A DNA stretch of 16,304 bases from an uncultured Bacteroidaceae bacterium (GTDB lineage: Bacteria > Bacteroidota > Bacteroidia > Bacteroidales > Bacteroidaceae), in NCBI GenBank assembly GCA_934394435.1, contig CAKRRN010000046.1, positions 1 to 16,304 of the forward strand, given 5' to 3'. A program made the position numbers and the translations under genes. Position 1 is the stretch's first letter; every line of letters begins with the position of its first letter. The notes under the pieces were generated by a model that did no database searches, was not told where the DNA came from, and saw only the letters and a program-made list of their open reading frames with translations. Below are positions 7,657-14,214 of this stretch, one piece after another.

Positions 7657-7683
7657 CAAAGTTAGCAAAAAATAACTAACCAA
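7657..7683 (-). promoter_or_regulatory. Promoter of the OmpA pair (TAACTTTG)
   Basis: On the minus strand TAACTTTG (7664 down to 7657) matches the Bacteroidota -7 consensus TAnnTTTG exactly. A TTTTG at 7685-7681 could be the -33 element, but the spacing is about 16 bases, shorter than the usual 19-21. Transcription would begin near 7650, giving a leader of about 115 bases before ATG 7536. The spacer contains a 5-bp inverted repeat (7661-7665 with 7676-7680) that overlaps the -7 element. Within the leader are two perfect palindromes, 7626-7633 and 7639-7648. Confidence 0.6.
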
Positions 7684-7764
7684 AATAAATTAAATAGAAA
7701 ATGTTTTAAGCAGTTGTTCAAAATCAGGAAAGAAAAGTGTTAATTTTGAACAACCGCTTAAAAC
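7681..7764 (-). terminator. Long-stem intrinsic terminator after glpT
   Basis: Bases 7703-7724 and 7743-7764 are 22-base inverted repeats around an 18-base loop. The single imperfect position (7712 with 7755) is an A/C mismatch on the plus strand but a G-U wobble in minus-strand RNA, so the stem is fully paired only when read from the glpT side. It lies 47 bases beyond the glpT stop. It is followed on the minus strand by a T-rich run containing TTTTCTATTTA. The T-rich tail reaches the -33 region of the OmpA promoter. Confidence 0.7.
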
Positions 7765-7811
7765 AGGAAGTCTGTCAGAAGACCTTAATTTAATGTTATG
7801 CTTGTCTGAAT

Positions 7812-9209
7812 TTAATGTTTGCCTGATGCTCGCCCGATGGTGGGAATCATCAGCAATATGGAGAGCAGACAGGCTATCAGCAGGGAAATGAATGTCCAAG
7901 TCCACCCTGCATGGCTAGAAATCAAACCGATAACGGTATTGGCAAGAATGGCAGTACCGAAGAAGTAGCCGAAGAATCCTGTCAGCCCAGCGGCAGTACC
8001 TGCTGCGTTCTTGGGAACGAGGTCGAGTGCCTGTACGCCCACCAGCATAACAGGGCCATAAATGAAGAAGCCGATGCCCGTGAGACTCAAGGTGACAAGG
8101 TTGATGTTTGGGGTCTCTAACGAAGAAGCATACCAGTACAGTCCGATGAAGAGAGCCACAAGTGCCATAAAGAGCATGGTTGGACAGGCTCGATTGCCCT
8201 TAAAAAGACGGTCGCTAATCACACCACAGATAAGAGTGCCTGGGATGGCAGCGTATTCGTAAGCGAAATAGGCCCATCCTGCCGACTTGATGTCTACGCC
8301 CTGGTCACTAAGCAAGGCAGGAGCCCAGTCTAAGCATCCGTATCGTACCATATATATGAAAGCATTACTCAAGGCTATCGCCCATAAGTACTTGTTGGGC
8401 AATACGTGACGGAGCATGATGTCTCGTACGCTAAGCACGGTTTCGCTGCCTTCGTCATAATGTTGGGGATAATCATTTCGCCATTTCTCTACAGCGGGCA
8501 ACCCCTCGCTCTGAGGGGTGTCGCGAAGCAGAAGGTAGGCAAGGATTGCAATGGGGATTACTGTGGCAGCAGGAAACAAGAAAGTGCCTGCCAAGAAGTA
8601 GAGTTCTGTCTGCGTGCCATACAGCCAGCTGCCAAACCAGATTGCTCCATAAGATGCCATGGGACCTATCAGCCCTCCGCCCACATTATGCGCGCAGTTC
8701 CAAATGGCCATCATCGTTCCGCGTTCACCTTGGGAAAACCAGTGGGTCATCACTCTGCCACAGGGAGGCCATCCCATACCGCCAAACCATCCGACTAAAA
8801 AGTTGAGTACCGCCATCATGCCAACGGCAAGTGCCTTGCGCTCTGGATGGTGAAGCAGATCGAGCCAACTGACAGGGATAGCCATACTGGCCATGGCTAT
8901 TGCACTTAATATCAAGCCTAACGGTAGGAACTTACGTGCATCGCTACGGTCTGAGATAGACCCCATCAGAAATTTGCTCAAAGCATACGCCACCGCATTC
9001 ATGCCAAGCGCCAAGCCTAACTCACTCTTGTCTATCCCTAACTGCTCAAGCATAGGAATAGCCATTGCAAAGTTTTTCCTGACCAAATAGAATGCTGCAT
9101 AACCAATAAACGCGCCAATAAAGACCTGCGTACGCAGACGACGGTAACGGGCATCGGCTTCAGGACCTGATGTCTCTGGCCGAAAGGGTGGGGGAGTTAG
9201 AAAATTCAT
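7812..9209 (-). CDS. glpT: Glycerol-3-phosphate:phosphate antiporter of the OPA family (GlpT)
   Basis: A 465-residue, 12-segment MFS transporter that imports glycerol 3-phosphate in exchange for inorganic phosphate across the inner membrane. It follows E. coli GlpT closely from memory: RYRRLR at 21-26, GYAAFYLVRKNF at 36-47, ALSKFLMGSISDRSD at 76-90, GMGWPPCGR at 144-152, IWNCAHNVGGG at 169-179, YMVRYGCLDWAP at 286-297 and IYGPVMLVG at 383-391. Residues equivalent to the substrate-site Arg45, Lys80, His165 and Arg269 of E. coli are present (R44, K79, H174, R289). I chose ATG 9209 rather than a TTG 42 bases upstream because MNFLTPPPF aligns with the start of the E. coli protein. The window holds no glpK, glpD or glpQ beside it. 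A weak -7-like TTGGTTTG at 9256-9249 lies upstream. A related hexose-phosphate carrier is less likely. Confidence 0.9.
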   Translation of the reverse strand: MNFLTPPPFRPETSGPEADARYRRLRTQVFIGAFIGYAAFYLVRKNFAMAIPMLEQLGIDKSELGLALGMNAVAYALSKFLMGSISDRSDARKFLPLGLILSAIAMASMAIPVSWLDLLHHPERKALAVGMMAVLNFLVGWFGGMGWPPCGRVMTHWFSQGERGTMMAIWNCAHNVGGGLIGPMASYGAIWFGSWLYGTQTELYFLAGTFLFPAATVIPIAILAYLLLRDTPQSEGLPAVEKWRNDYPQHYDEGSETVLSVRDIMLRHVLPNKYLWAIALSNAFIYMVRYGCLDWAPALLSDQGVDIKSAGWAYFAYEYAAIPGTLICGVISDRLFKGNRACPTMLFMALVALFIGLYWYASSLETPNINLVTLSLTGIGFFIYGPVMLVGVQALDLVPKNAAGTAAGLTGFFGYFFGTAILANTVIGLISSHAGWTWTFISLLIACLLSILLMIPTIGRASGKH

Positions 9210-9368
9210 AATCTGACTGTCATTTAAATAATAATACGGCTCTTTAGCCAAACCAATTATTTGTATTCTTTATGATTATATGTTTATGTACGGAATGTAA
9301 GTTTCTGCGAGAGATGTACGAATGGGGCATCATGTGTAGAGAGAATCCTTCATACGCCTCCTCTACGT

Positions 9369-9875
9369 CTACGGAAGACGGAGGGGGTAGACACGATAGC
9401 CAGCCTGCTCTTTACCCAACGTCTGAGCAATGTTGGTCAAGATGTATTCTCCTGCAGCAAAAGATTGCAGAGGCTTACAGATGAATGCACTATCTCCGTC
9501 TACTTGAATACGAAAACTTTCAGGATGAATTCGGGTATAGTCATTCTCTCGTAATTCACTTTTAGATAGCCGTCGGTGGTCTTTGCGAACCTTCAAGCGA
9601 ATAAGAGAATAGTCAACCAGTGTTTCATTCTTGCCTGGAACGATTCTAAACACAGGCTGGTTGTCGTCTGATATCTGATGAGACGACTTGCCCCAAAGAT
9701 AGACCACCTGGGTGTCCTTGAGCTTCTTGCCAGCAATCGTCCATCCGGGCTTTATCTCTGTCTGCATTTCCTCTTCAGAGAGATTGACCCACGTGCCAGC
9801 AACCTGTAATTTCACATTTTGCGCCTTTACAAGGAAAGGACAGCAACTCAACAAAAGTAATACTTTTAGCCTCAT
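9369..9875 (-). CDS. Small exported protein of unknown function
   Basis: A protein of 168 residues from the ATG at 9875; an in-frame ATG at 9881 would give 170. The signal peptide is MRLKVLLLLSCCPFLVKAQ, with likely cleavage before Gln. The LLSC run could be misread as a lipobox, but the later A|Q site is typical of this phylum. The mature part is soluble, rich in charged and beta-forming stretches (VKLQVAGTWVNL, TQVVYLWGKSSHQI, YSLIRLKVRKDHRRL) and carries no motif I recognise. The location should be the periplasm or outer surface. The start at 9875 is preferred because a well-formed promoter ends only two bases before the ATG at 9881, which would place the first ATG at or before the transcript's 5' end. 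It diverges from the helicase gene and precedes glpT by 159 bases; an operon link to glpT is possible but not shown. Confidence 0.72.
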   Translation of the reverse strand: MRLKVLLLLSCCPFLVKAQNVKLQVAGTWVNLSEEEMQTEIKPGWTIAGKKLKDTQVVYLWGKSSHQISDDNQPVFRIVPGKNETLVDYSLIRLKVRKDHRRLSKSELRENDYTRIHPESFRIQVDGDSAFICKPLQSFAAGEYILTNIAQTLGKEQAGYRVYPLRLP

Positions 9876-9882
9876 ACTCATG

Positions 9883-9913
9883 CAAATTTAGCACTTTCTC
9901 CCGACTTGCACAA
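9883..9913 (-). promoter_or_regulatory. Promoter of the small exported protein gene
   Basis: On the minus strand TTG (9913-9911), exactly 20 bases, then TAAATTTG (9890-9883). Both boxes and the spacing fit the Bacteroidota sigma-factor consensus (TTG...TAnnTTTG), making this the best-formed promoter in the window. The predicted start of transcription falls at about 9879-9876, on or just after the first ATG. That favours the second ATG at 9875 and a nearly leaderless message. Confidence 0.65.
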
Positions 9914-9921
9914 GCCTATCC

Positions 9922-9952
9922 TTGCTCAATTGAAAATAAAGTACTTCCTTTG
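9922..9952 (+). promoter_or_regulatory. Candidate promoter of the DEAD-box helicase gene
   Basis: TTG (9922-9924), 20 bases, then TTCCTTTG (9945-9952), which is one base off TAnnTTTG. Transcription would begin around 9957, giving a leader of only a few bases before ATG 9961. It lies back to back with the divergent promoter at 9883-9913, with their -33 boxes 8 bases apart. The near match makes this less certain than the minus-strand promoter. Confidence 0.4.
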
Positions 9953-9960
9953 TGTTCATT

Positions 9961-11271
9961 ATGACATACAACCTACAGAAACTTGGCATTACGGAACTCA
10001 ACGTAATGCAACAGGATATGTTGCTGTCTGCTCGCAGATGGGAACGTATCGTATTGCTGAGCCCAACAGGATCTGGCAAGACATTGGCTTATCTGCTCCC
10101 TGTACTGGAGCAGATGGACGAAAAAGCAGAGGGCCTACAGACTTTGGTGCTTGTTCCCTCGCGCGAATTGGCTATACAAACATGCGATGTGGCAAAGAAA
10201 CTCAGCCCCCAATGTAGAGTGATGGCTTGTTATGGCGGACATGCTACGATGGACGAGCATAGAAGCATGAATGGGCTTCGTCCGCAAATGATAGTAGCTA
10301 CTCCAGGTAGATTTCTCGATCACCTGGATAAGAAAAACATACAAACGTCTGATATAAAGACTCTTGTAATAGACGAGTTCGACAAGTCACTCGAACTTGG
10401 CTTTCAACCTCAGATGGAACGCATCATTCAGCTGGTAGGAGATGTGCAGCATCGGATTCTACTCTCAGCCACCGATAACCCCAACATCCCAAAGTTTGCG
10501 GGAGGCAATGACTTCCATCGCATCTCGTTCCTGGACGAGAATGAGGCTTTGCCCGACGGGATTACAGTGTACCGTGTAGACTCTCCCGAAAAAGATAAGC
10601 TGGAAACTCTCTTGCGCCTGCTTTGTATGATGGGCACAGACAAAAGCCTGGTCTTTGTAGGATTTCGTGAAAGTGCCGAGCGCGTAGGTGCCTATTTACG
10701 CGCACACGGAGTAGCATCAGACATCTTCCATGGTGGACTGGACCAGCAAATACGCGAACGAGCAATACACAGATTCTCCTGCGGATCGTGCAACGTGTTG
10801 GTATGCACAGACCTTGCAGCCAGAGGACTGGATATTGAAGGCGTAAAGAATGTCATCCATTATCATTTGCCAGCAGACCAAACCAGCTACGTACATCGCA
10901 ATGGGCGGACAGCCCGATGGGACGGTACAGGAAACGCTTATATGATTTTAGGTCCGCAAGAACACATGCCTGAGTTTGTAGATGCAGATTGTGAAACATA
11001 CAAACTGCCCCAGCGAGTGCCGGCTCCCGCCCATCCCCTGTGGGCAACCCTCTATATTGGCAAGGGCAAAAAGGATAAGATAAGTAGGGGAGACGTGGCA
11101 GGTTTCCTGAGCAAGGTTGGCGGACTCGAGCGAGAGCAGATAGGGCGAATAGACATTTTGCCCCAATGGTCGTACGCTGCGGTGGAAAGCAAACAGGTAC
11201 GTGCTTTGCTCGAACGTATCCGTGGGCAGAAGATCAAAGGCATAAAAACCATCTTTGCTCTTGCAGACTGA
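9961..11271 (+). CDS. DEAD-box ATP-dependent RNA helicase with DbpA-type RNA-binding tail
   Basis: A 436-residue RNA helicase. The Q motif lies at about 5-20 (LQKLGITELNVMQQDML). Motif I is SPTGSGKT (34-41), Ia is VPSRELA (65-71), Ib is ATPGRFLDHL (113-122). Motif II is DEFD (138-141) instead of DEAD. Motif III is SAT (169-171). Motif IV is near VFVGFRE (231-237), V is CTDLAARGLDI (282-292) and VI is YVHRNGRTAR (310-319). The last ~73 residues (LYIGKGKKDKISRGDVAGF, then KIKGIKTIFALAD) match the DbpA C-terminal domain that in E. coli binds helix 92 of 23S rRNA, so a role in 50S assembly is inferred. ATG 9961 is preferred over a GTG nine bases upstream because the GTG overlaps the candidate -7 box. 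The gene diverges from the small exported protein. Confidence 0.92.
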   Translation: MTYNLQKLGITELNVMQQDMLLSARRWERIVLLSPTGSGKTLAYLLPVLEQMDEKAEGLQTLVLVPSRELAIQTCDVAKKLSPQCRVMACYGGHATMDEHRSMNGLRPQMIVATPGRFLDHLDKKNIQTSDIKTLVIDEFDKSLELGFQPQMERIIQLVGDVQHRILLSATDNPNIPKFAGGNDFHRISFLDENEALPDGITVYRVDSPEKDKLETLLRLLCMMGTDKSLVFVGFRESAERVGAYLRAHGVASDIFHGGLDQQIRERAIHRFSCGSCNVLVCTDLAARGLDIEGVKNVIHYHLPADQTSYVHRNGRTARWDGTGNAYMILGPQEHMPEFVDADCETYKLPQRVPAPAHPLWATLYIGKGKKDKISRGDVAGFLSKVGGLEREQIGRIDILPQWSYAAVESKQVRALLERIRGQKIKGIKTIFALAD

Positions 11272-11310
11272 AGATTTAGACATTTAGCAAAAGATTTAGA
11301 TATTTAGCGC
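11271..11310 (+). repeat. Two tandem copies of a 20-base AT-rich repeat after the helicase stop
   Basis: 11271-11290 and 11291-11310 are direct tandem copies that agree at 17 of 20 positions; the first 18 bases differ only at one C/T. The first copy begins at the last base of the helicase stop codon. The core is AAGATTTAGA followed by (C/T)ATTTAGC. There is no dyad symmetry and no obvious terminator here. Confidence 0.7.
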
Positions 11311-11414
11311 AGGAAAGAGGCTGCCACAGCAACAGACAGTGGAAAACAGTTACCGTAGTTAATCATGTTCGACGAAATCGTACCGAAGGTGGGTGCTGTG
11401 AAAATAATTTATTG

Positions 11415-11422
11415 TATCTTTG
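11415..11422 (+). promoter_or_regulatory. -7 element of the phosphofructokinase promoter
   Basis: TATCTTTG matches TAnnTTTG exactly. The -33 region about 20 bases upstream has no clear TTG. The predicted start of transcription is near 11427, leaving a short AT-rich leader of about 37 bases before ATG 11464, with no Shine-Dalgarno sequence. The rest of the gap from 11311 holds only short, weak inverted repeats (such as 11324-11327 with 11339-11342). Confidence 0.6.
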
Positions 11423-11463
11423 CATGGCAAATTATAAACCTTTAATTAGTTCATATTTTTATA

Positions 11464-13110
11464 ATGGTTAAAAGTGCATTGCAGGTGGCAAGAGCCGCCT
11501 ATCAGCCAAAACTCCCTAAGGCTCTGCAGGGTTCTGTAGTTGCAGTGGAAGGGGCTGCCACACAGAGTGTAGGCAACCAGGAGGAAATCAAAGCTATGTT
11601 CCCCAACACATACGGAATGCCCGTTATAACCTTTGAGGCTGGCGAGCAGAAACCTATGGAAGCTTTCAACGTGGGCATCATCCTCTCAGGTGGTCAGGCT
11701 CCTGGTGGTCACAATGTGATCAGCGGTCTTTACGATGGTGTGAAGAGCTTGAATCCAAACAGCAAGCTGTATGGCTTCTTGATGGGACCTGGTGGTCTGG
11801 TTGACCATAAGTATGTGGAGTTTACAGACGAGTTCATTGACGAATACCGTAACACGGGTGGCTTCGACATCATTGGCTCTGGTCGTACGAAGCTGGAGAA
11901 GGAAGCTCAGTTTGAGAGCGGTATTGAGATTTTGCGCGAATTGGGCATCAAGGCTTTGGTTATCATCGGTGGTGACGACTCAAACACAAATGCCTGCGTA
12001 CTGGCAGAGTATTATGCAGCTAAGAAATACGGCGTGCAGGTAATCGGTTGCCCCAAGACTATCGATGGCGACCTGAAGAACGATCAAATCGAAACCAGTT
12101 TCGGATTCGACACAGCCTGCAAGACTTACAGCGAACTGATCGGTAATATCCAGCGCGACTGTAACAGCGCTCGCAAGTACTGGCATTTCATCAAGTTGAT
12201 GGGTCGCTCTGCATCTCACATCGCTTTGGAATGCGCGCTACAGACACAGCCCAATATCTGCTTGATTTCAGAGGAAGTGGAGCAGAAGAACATGTCTTTG
12301 GACGATGTTGTAACTTATATTGCAAACATCGTGGCTGCACGCGCTGCAGAAGGTAACAACTTTGGTACCGTATTGATTCCAGAAGGTCTGATTGAATTTA
12401 TTCCTGCCATCAAGAAGTTGATTGCTGAACTGAACGAAGTGCTTACCGATCCGAAGACAGGCGAAAGCCGTGTGTTTGCAAATGCTGAGGAGCAGATTGC
12501 ATTCGTGAAAGGCAACATCGCTCCTGAGAATCTGGCTATCTTGGAATCTCTGCCTGCAGACGTTGCTCGTCAGCTTTGTCTCGACCGCGATCCTCATGGA
12601 AACGTGCAGGTATCTCTTATCGAAACAGAGAAACTGCTCAGTCGCATGGTTGCTACCAAGTTGGCAGCATGGAAGAAGGAAGGTAAGTTCAACGGTAAGT
12701 TTAGCGCACAGCACCATTTCTTTGGCTACGAAGGTCGTTGCGCAGCTCCCTCCAACTATGATGCTGACTACTGCTACAGCCTGGGCTACAATGCAAGTCG
12801 CTTGATTGCCAACGGAAAGACTGGTTACATGTCAATCATCAAGAATACCACCGCTCCTGCAGCAGAATGGATTGCTGGTGGTGTGCCCATCACTATGATG
12901 ATGAACATGGAGCGCAGAAACGGTGCCATGAAGCCCGTTATCCGCAAGGCTCTCGTAGAACTGGATGGCGCACCATACAAGTTCTTCGCTGCACATCGTG
13001 AGGAGTGGGCTAAAAATACCTGCTACGTGTATCCTGGTCCTATTCAGTACTGGGGTCCCACAGAGGTGTGCGACCAGTGCACTAAGACTTTGGCTCTAGA
13101 GAAGAAGTAA
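11464..13110 (+). CDS. pfp: Pyrophosphate-dependent 6-phosphofructokinase
   Basis: A 548-residue enzyme (EC 2.7.1.90) that reversibly phosphorylates fructose 6-phosphate to the 1,6-bisphosphate using PPi instead of ATP, in cytosolic glycolysis and gluconeogenesis. The length fits the long, plant-like PPi class rather than the ~320-residue ATP enzyme. Key motifs: ILSGGQAPGGHN (73-84), GGDDSN (169-174; the second Asp in place of Gly is the PPi-type signature), PKTIDGDL (197-204; catalytic TIDGD), MGRSASHIALE (246-256) and GYEGRCAAPSNYD (421-433). The gene has its own TATCTTTG promoter and a strong terminator after the stop, so it is probably monocistronic. The reading frame is intact. Confidence 0.96.
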   Translation: MVKSALQVARAAYQPKLPKALQGSVVAVEGAATQSVGNQEEIKAMFPNTYGMPVITFEAGEQKPMEAFNVGIILSGGQAPGGHNVISGLYDGVKSLNPNSKLYGFLMGPGGLVDHKYVEFTDEFIDEYRNTGGFDIIGSGRTKLEKEAQFESGIEILRELGIKALVIIGGDDSNTNACVLAEYYAAKKYGVQVIGCPKTIDGDLKNDQIETSFGFDTACKTYSELIGNIQRDCNSARKYWHFIKLMGRSASHIALECALQTQPNICLISEEVEQKNMSLDDVVTYIANIVAARAAEGNNFGTVLIPEGLIEFIPAIKKLIAELNEVLTDPKTGESRVFANAEEQIAFVKGNIAPENLAILESLPADVARQLCLDRDPHGNVQVSLIETEKLLSRMVATKLAAWKKEGKFNGKFSAQHHFFGYEGRCAAPSNYDADYCYSLGYNASRLIANGKTGYMSIIKNTTAPAAEWIAGGVPITMMMNMERRNGAMKPVIRKALVELDGAPYKFFAAHREEWAKNTCYVYPGPIQYWGPTEVCDQCTKTLALEKK

Positions 13111-13127
13111 TCCAACTTATACAACAA

Positions 13128-13165
13128 CCTCTCCGTTGACCCTCATGGGCACGGAGAGGATTTTT
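13128..13165 (+). terminator. Intrinsic terminator of the phosphofructokinase gene
   Basis: CCTCTCCGT (13128-13136) and ACGGAGAGG (13151-13159) form a 9-bp perfect stem with a 14-base loop that can pair internally (13140-13142 with 13147-13149). It is followed by ATTTTTAT. It starts 17 bases after the TAA stop, a classic intrinsic terminator. Confidence 0.88.
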
Positions 13166-13209
13166 ATATATAATAAGGAAACAACCACAGGAAAGGTCCG
13201 AAACACAAA

Positions 13210-14106
13210 ATGGACAACAATAAACTGTCGACTCGCAAAAAAGCCCCTGCTAACAACTCTGGAAAAGTTAGGAGACGAATGATACAGGGAAACAGAAGGC
13301 GAGCTGACAAAAGACTTAAAAGCAAGAAATCACACGGGAGACTGCGCTCATGGCCTGTATGGGTGGGTGTTGTACTCGCAGCGGTACTTTACGTCGGATT
13401 GTTCTACAATTTCTTTGTTGGACCCTTTAGCTTTCGATGGAAAGCAATGTATGGTGAACCCATCTACCCAGACGGATATAATATCAGAGGTATTGATATA
13501 AGCCACTATCAAGCCTCCATCGATTGGGAACAAGTTCGGAATGCTTCATTGAATAATGATCCCATTCGTTTTGTAATTATAAAAGCTACAGAAGGAACAA
13601 ATCTGATGGACGATAATTTCAATGAAAACTTCTACGAAGCAAAGCAAAACGACTTGATAAGAGGTGCTTATCACTTCTATATACCTAATGCTGACGCCAA
13701 GAAACAAGCACAGTTCTTCCTGCGGCAGGTTCATCTGGAGCCTGGTGACCTGCCACCTGTATTAGACGTAGAAAAGATAGGAGACCAAACACCCGAACAA
13801 TTAAAGAAAAGCGTTAAGACCTGGCTTGACCTTGTTGAAGCAAAATATCATGTTAAACCTATACTTTATACAGGGTATCGGTTCAAGATGGACTACCTGA
13901 ATGATTCCATCTTTAGACAGTATCCTTACTGGATTGCTCATTACTACGTGGAAAAACTCGAATACAAGGGTTCGTGGGTAATGTGGCAACACACAGATTG
14001 CGGAAGAGTGCCTGGGATACGTGGACAAGTAGACTGCAACATCTTCAACGGAACCCTGCAACAATTGATGGATTTTACTCTGAAAGAAAATGATGACGTA
14101 GAATGA
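13210..14106 (+). CDS. Membrane-anchored GH25-family muramidase (lysozyme)
   Basis: A 298-residue predicted peptidoglycan hydrolase. Residues 1-47 are very rich in Lys and Arg (TRKK, VRRR, RRRADKRLKSKK). About 48-70 is one transmembrane helix (WPVWVGVVLAAVLYVGLFY), so the enzyme should be anchored in the inner membrane with the catalytic domain in the periplasm. The GH25 domain runs from about 92 to 290: GIDISHYQ (94-101, D96), IIKATEG (123-129), GAYHFY (152-157), PVLDVEKIGD (183-192, D186 and E188), YPYWIAHY (238-245) and VDCNIFNG (274-281, D275). These match the acidic residues of GH25 lysozymes, which cut the MurNAc-GlcNAc bond. A Met at residue 24 could be an alternative start but would lose half of the basic tail. 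It is 103 bases from the phosphofructokinase stop, behind a strong terminator; I see no TAnnTTTG element ahead of it. Confidence 0.92.
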   Translation: MDNNKLSTRKKAPANNSGKVRRRMIQGNRRRADKRLKSKKSHGRLRSWPVWVGVVLAAVLYVGLFYNFFVGPFSFRWKAMYGEPIYPDGYNIRGIDISHYQASIDWEQVRNASLNNDPIRFVIIKATEGTNLMDDNFNENFYEAKQNDLIRGAYHFYIPNADAKKQAQFFLRQVHLEPGDLPPVLDVEKIGDQTPEQLKKSVKTWLDLVEAKYHVKPILYTGYRFKMDYLNDSIFRQYPYWIAHYYVEKLEYKGSWVMWQHTDCGRVPGIRGQVDCNIFNGTLQQLMDFTLKENDDVE

Positions 14107-14214
14107 TTAGAAATCTCATAGTTTCCCAATGCATATTAGATATAACCGTAAGGGAGAAAATAAACTTCTGGAAGAGTATACTCAACTAAACATAATCACG
14201 ATAATATAAAAATA

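Noticed and set aside
7537..7683. 49-codon N-terminal extension of the upstream OmpA gene.
   Set aside because: The extension is not signal-peptide-like, is absent from the paralogue, and overlaps the predicted promoter and leader. The internal ATG at 7536 starts a normal signal peptide.
9210..9251. Upstream TTG start for glpT adding 14 residues.
   Set aside because: The added residues have no counterpart in E. coli GlpT, and MNFLTPPPF from ATG 9209 aligns with its start.
9357..9387. Hairpin (9366-9370 with 9376-9380, extended with mismatches) at the end of the small exported protein gene, as a terminator.
   Set aside because: The stem has a mismatch and wobbles, lies mostly inside the coding end, and is not followed by a T-rich run on the minus strand.
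9952..9960. GTG start for the helicase nine bases upstream of the ATG.
   Set aside because: It overlaps the candidate -7 box, and the ATG at 9961 gives the usual short N-terminus before the Q motif.
14174..14183. Perfect 10-bp palindrome GAGTATACTC ahead of the pseudouridine synthase, as an operator.
   Set aside because: It is a single short palindrome in AT-rich spacer with no promoter element nearby; chance is a sufficient explanation.
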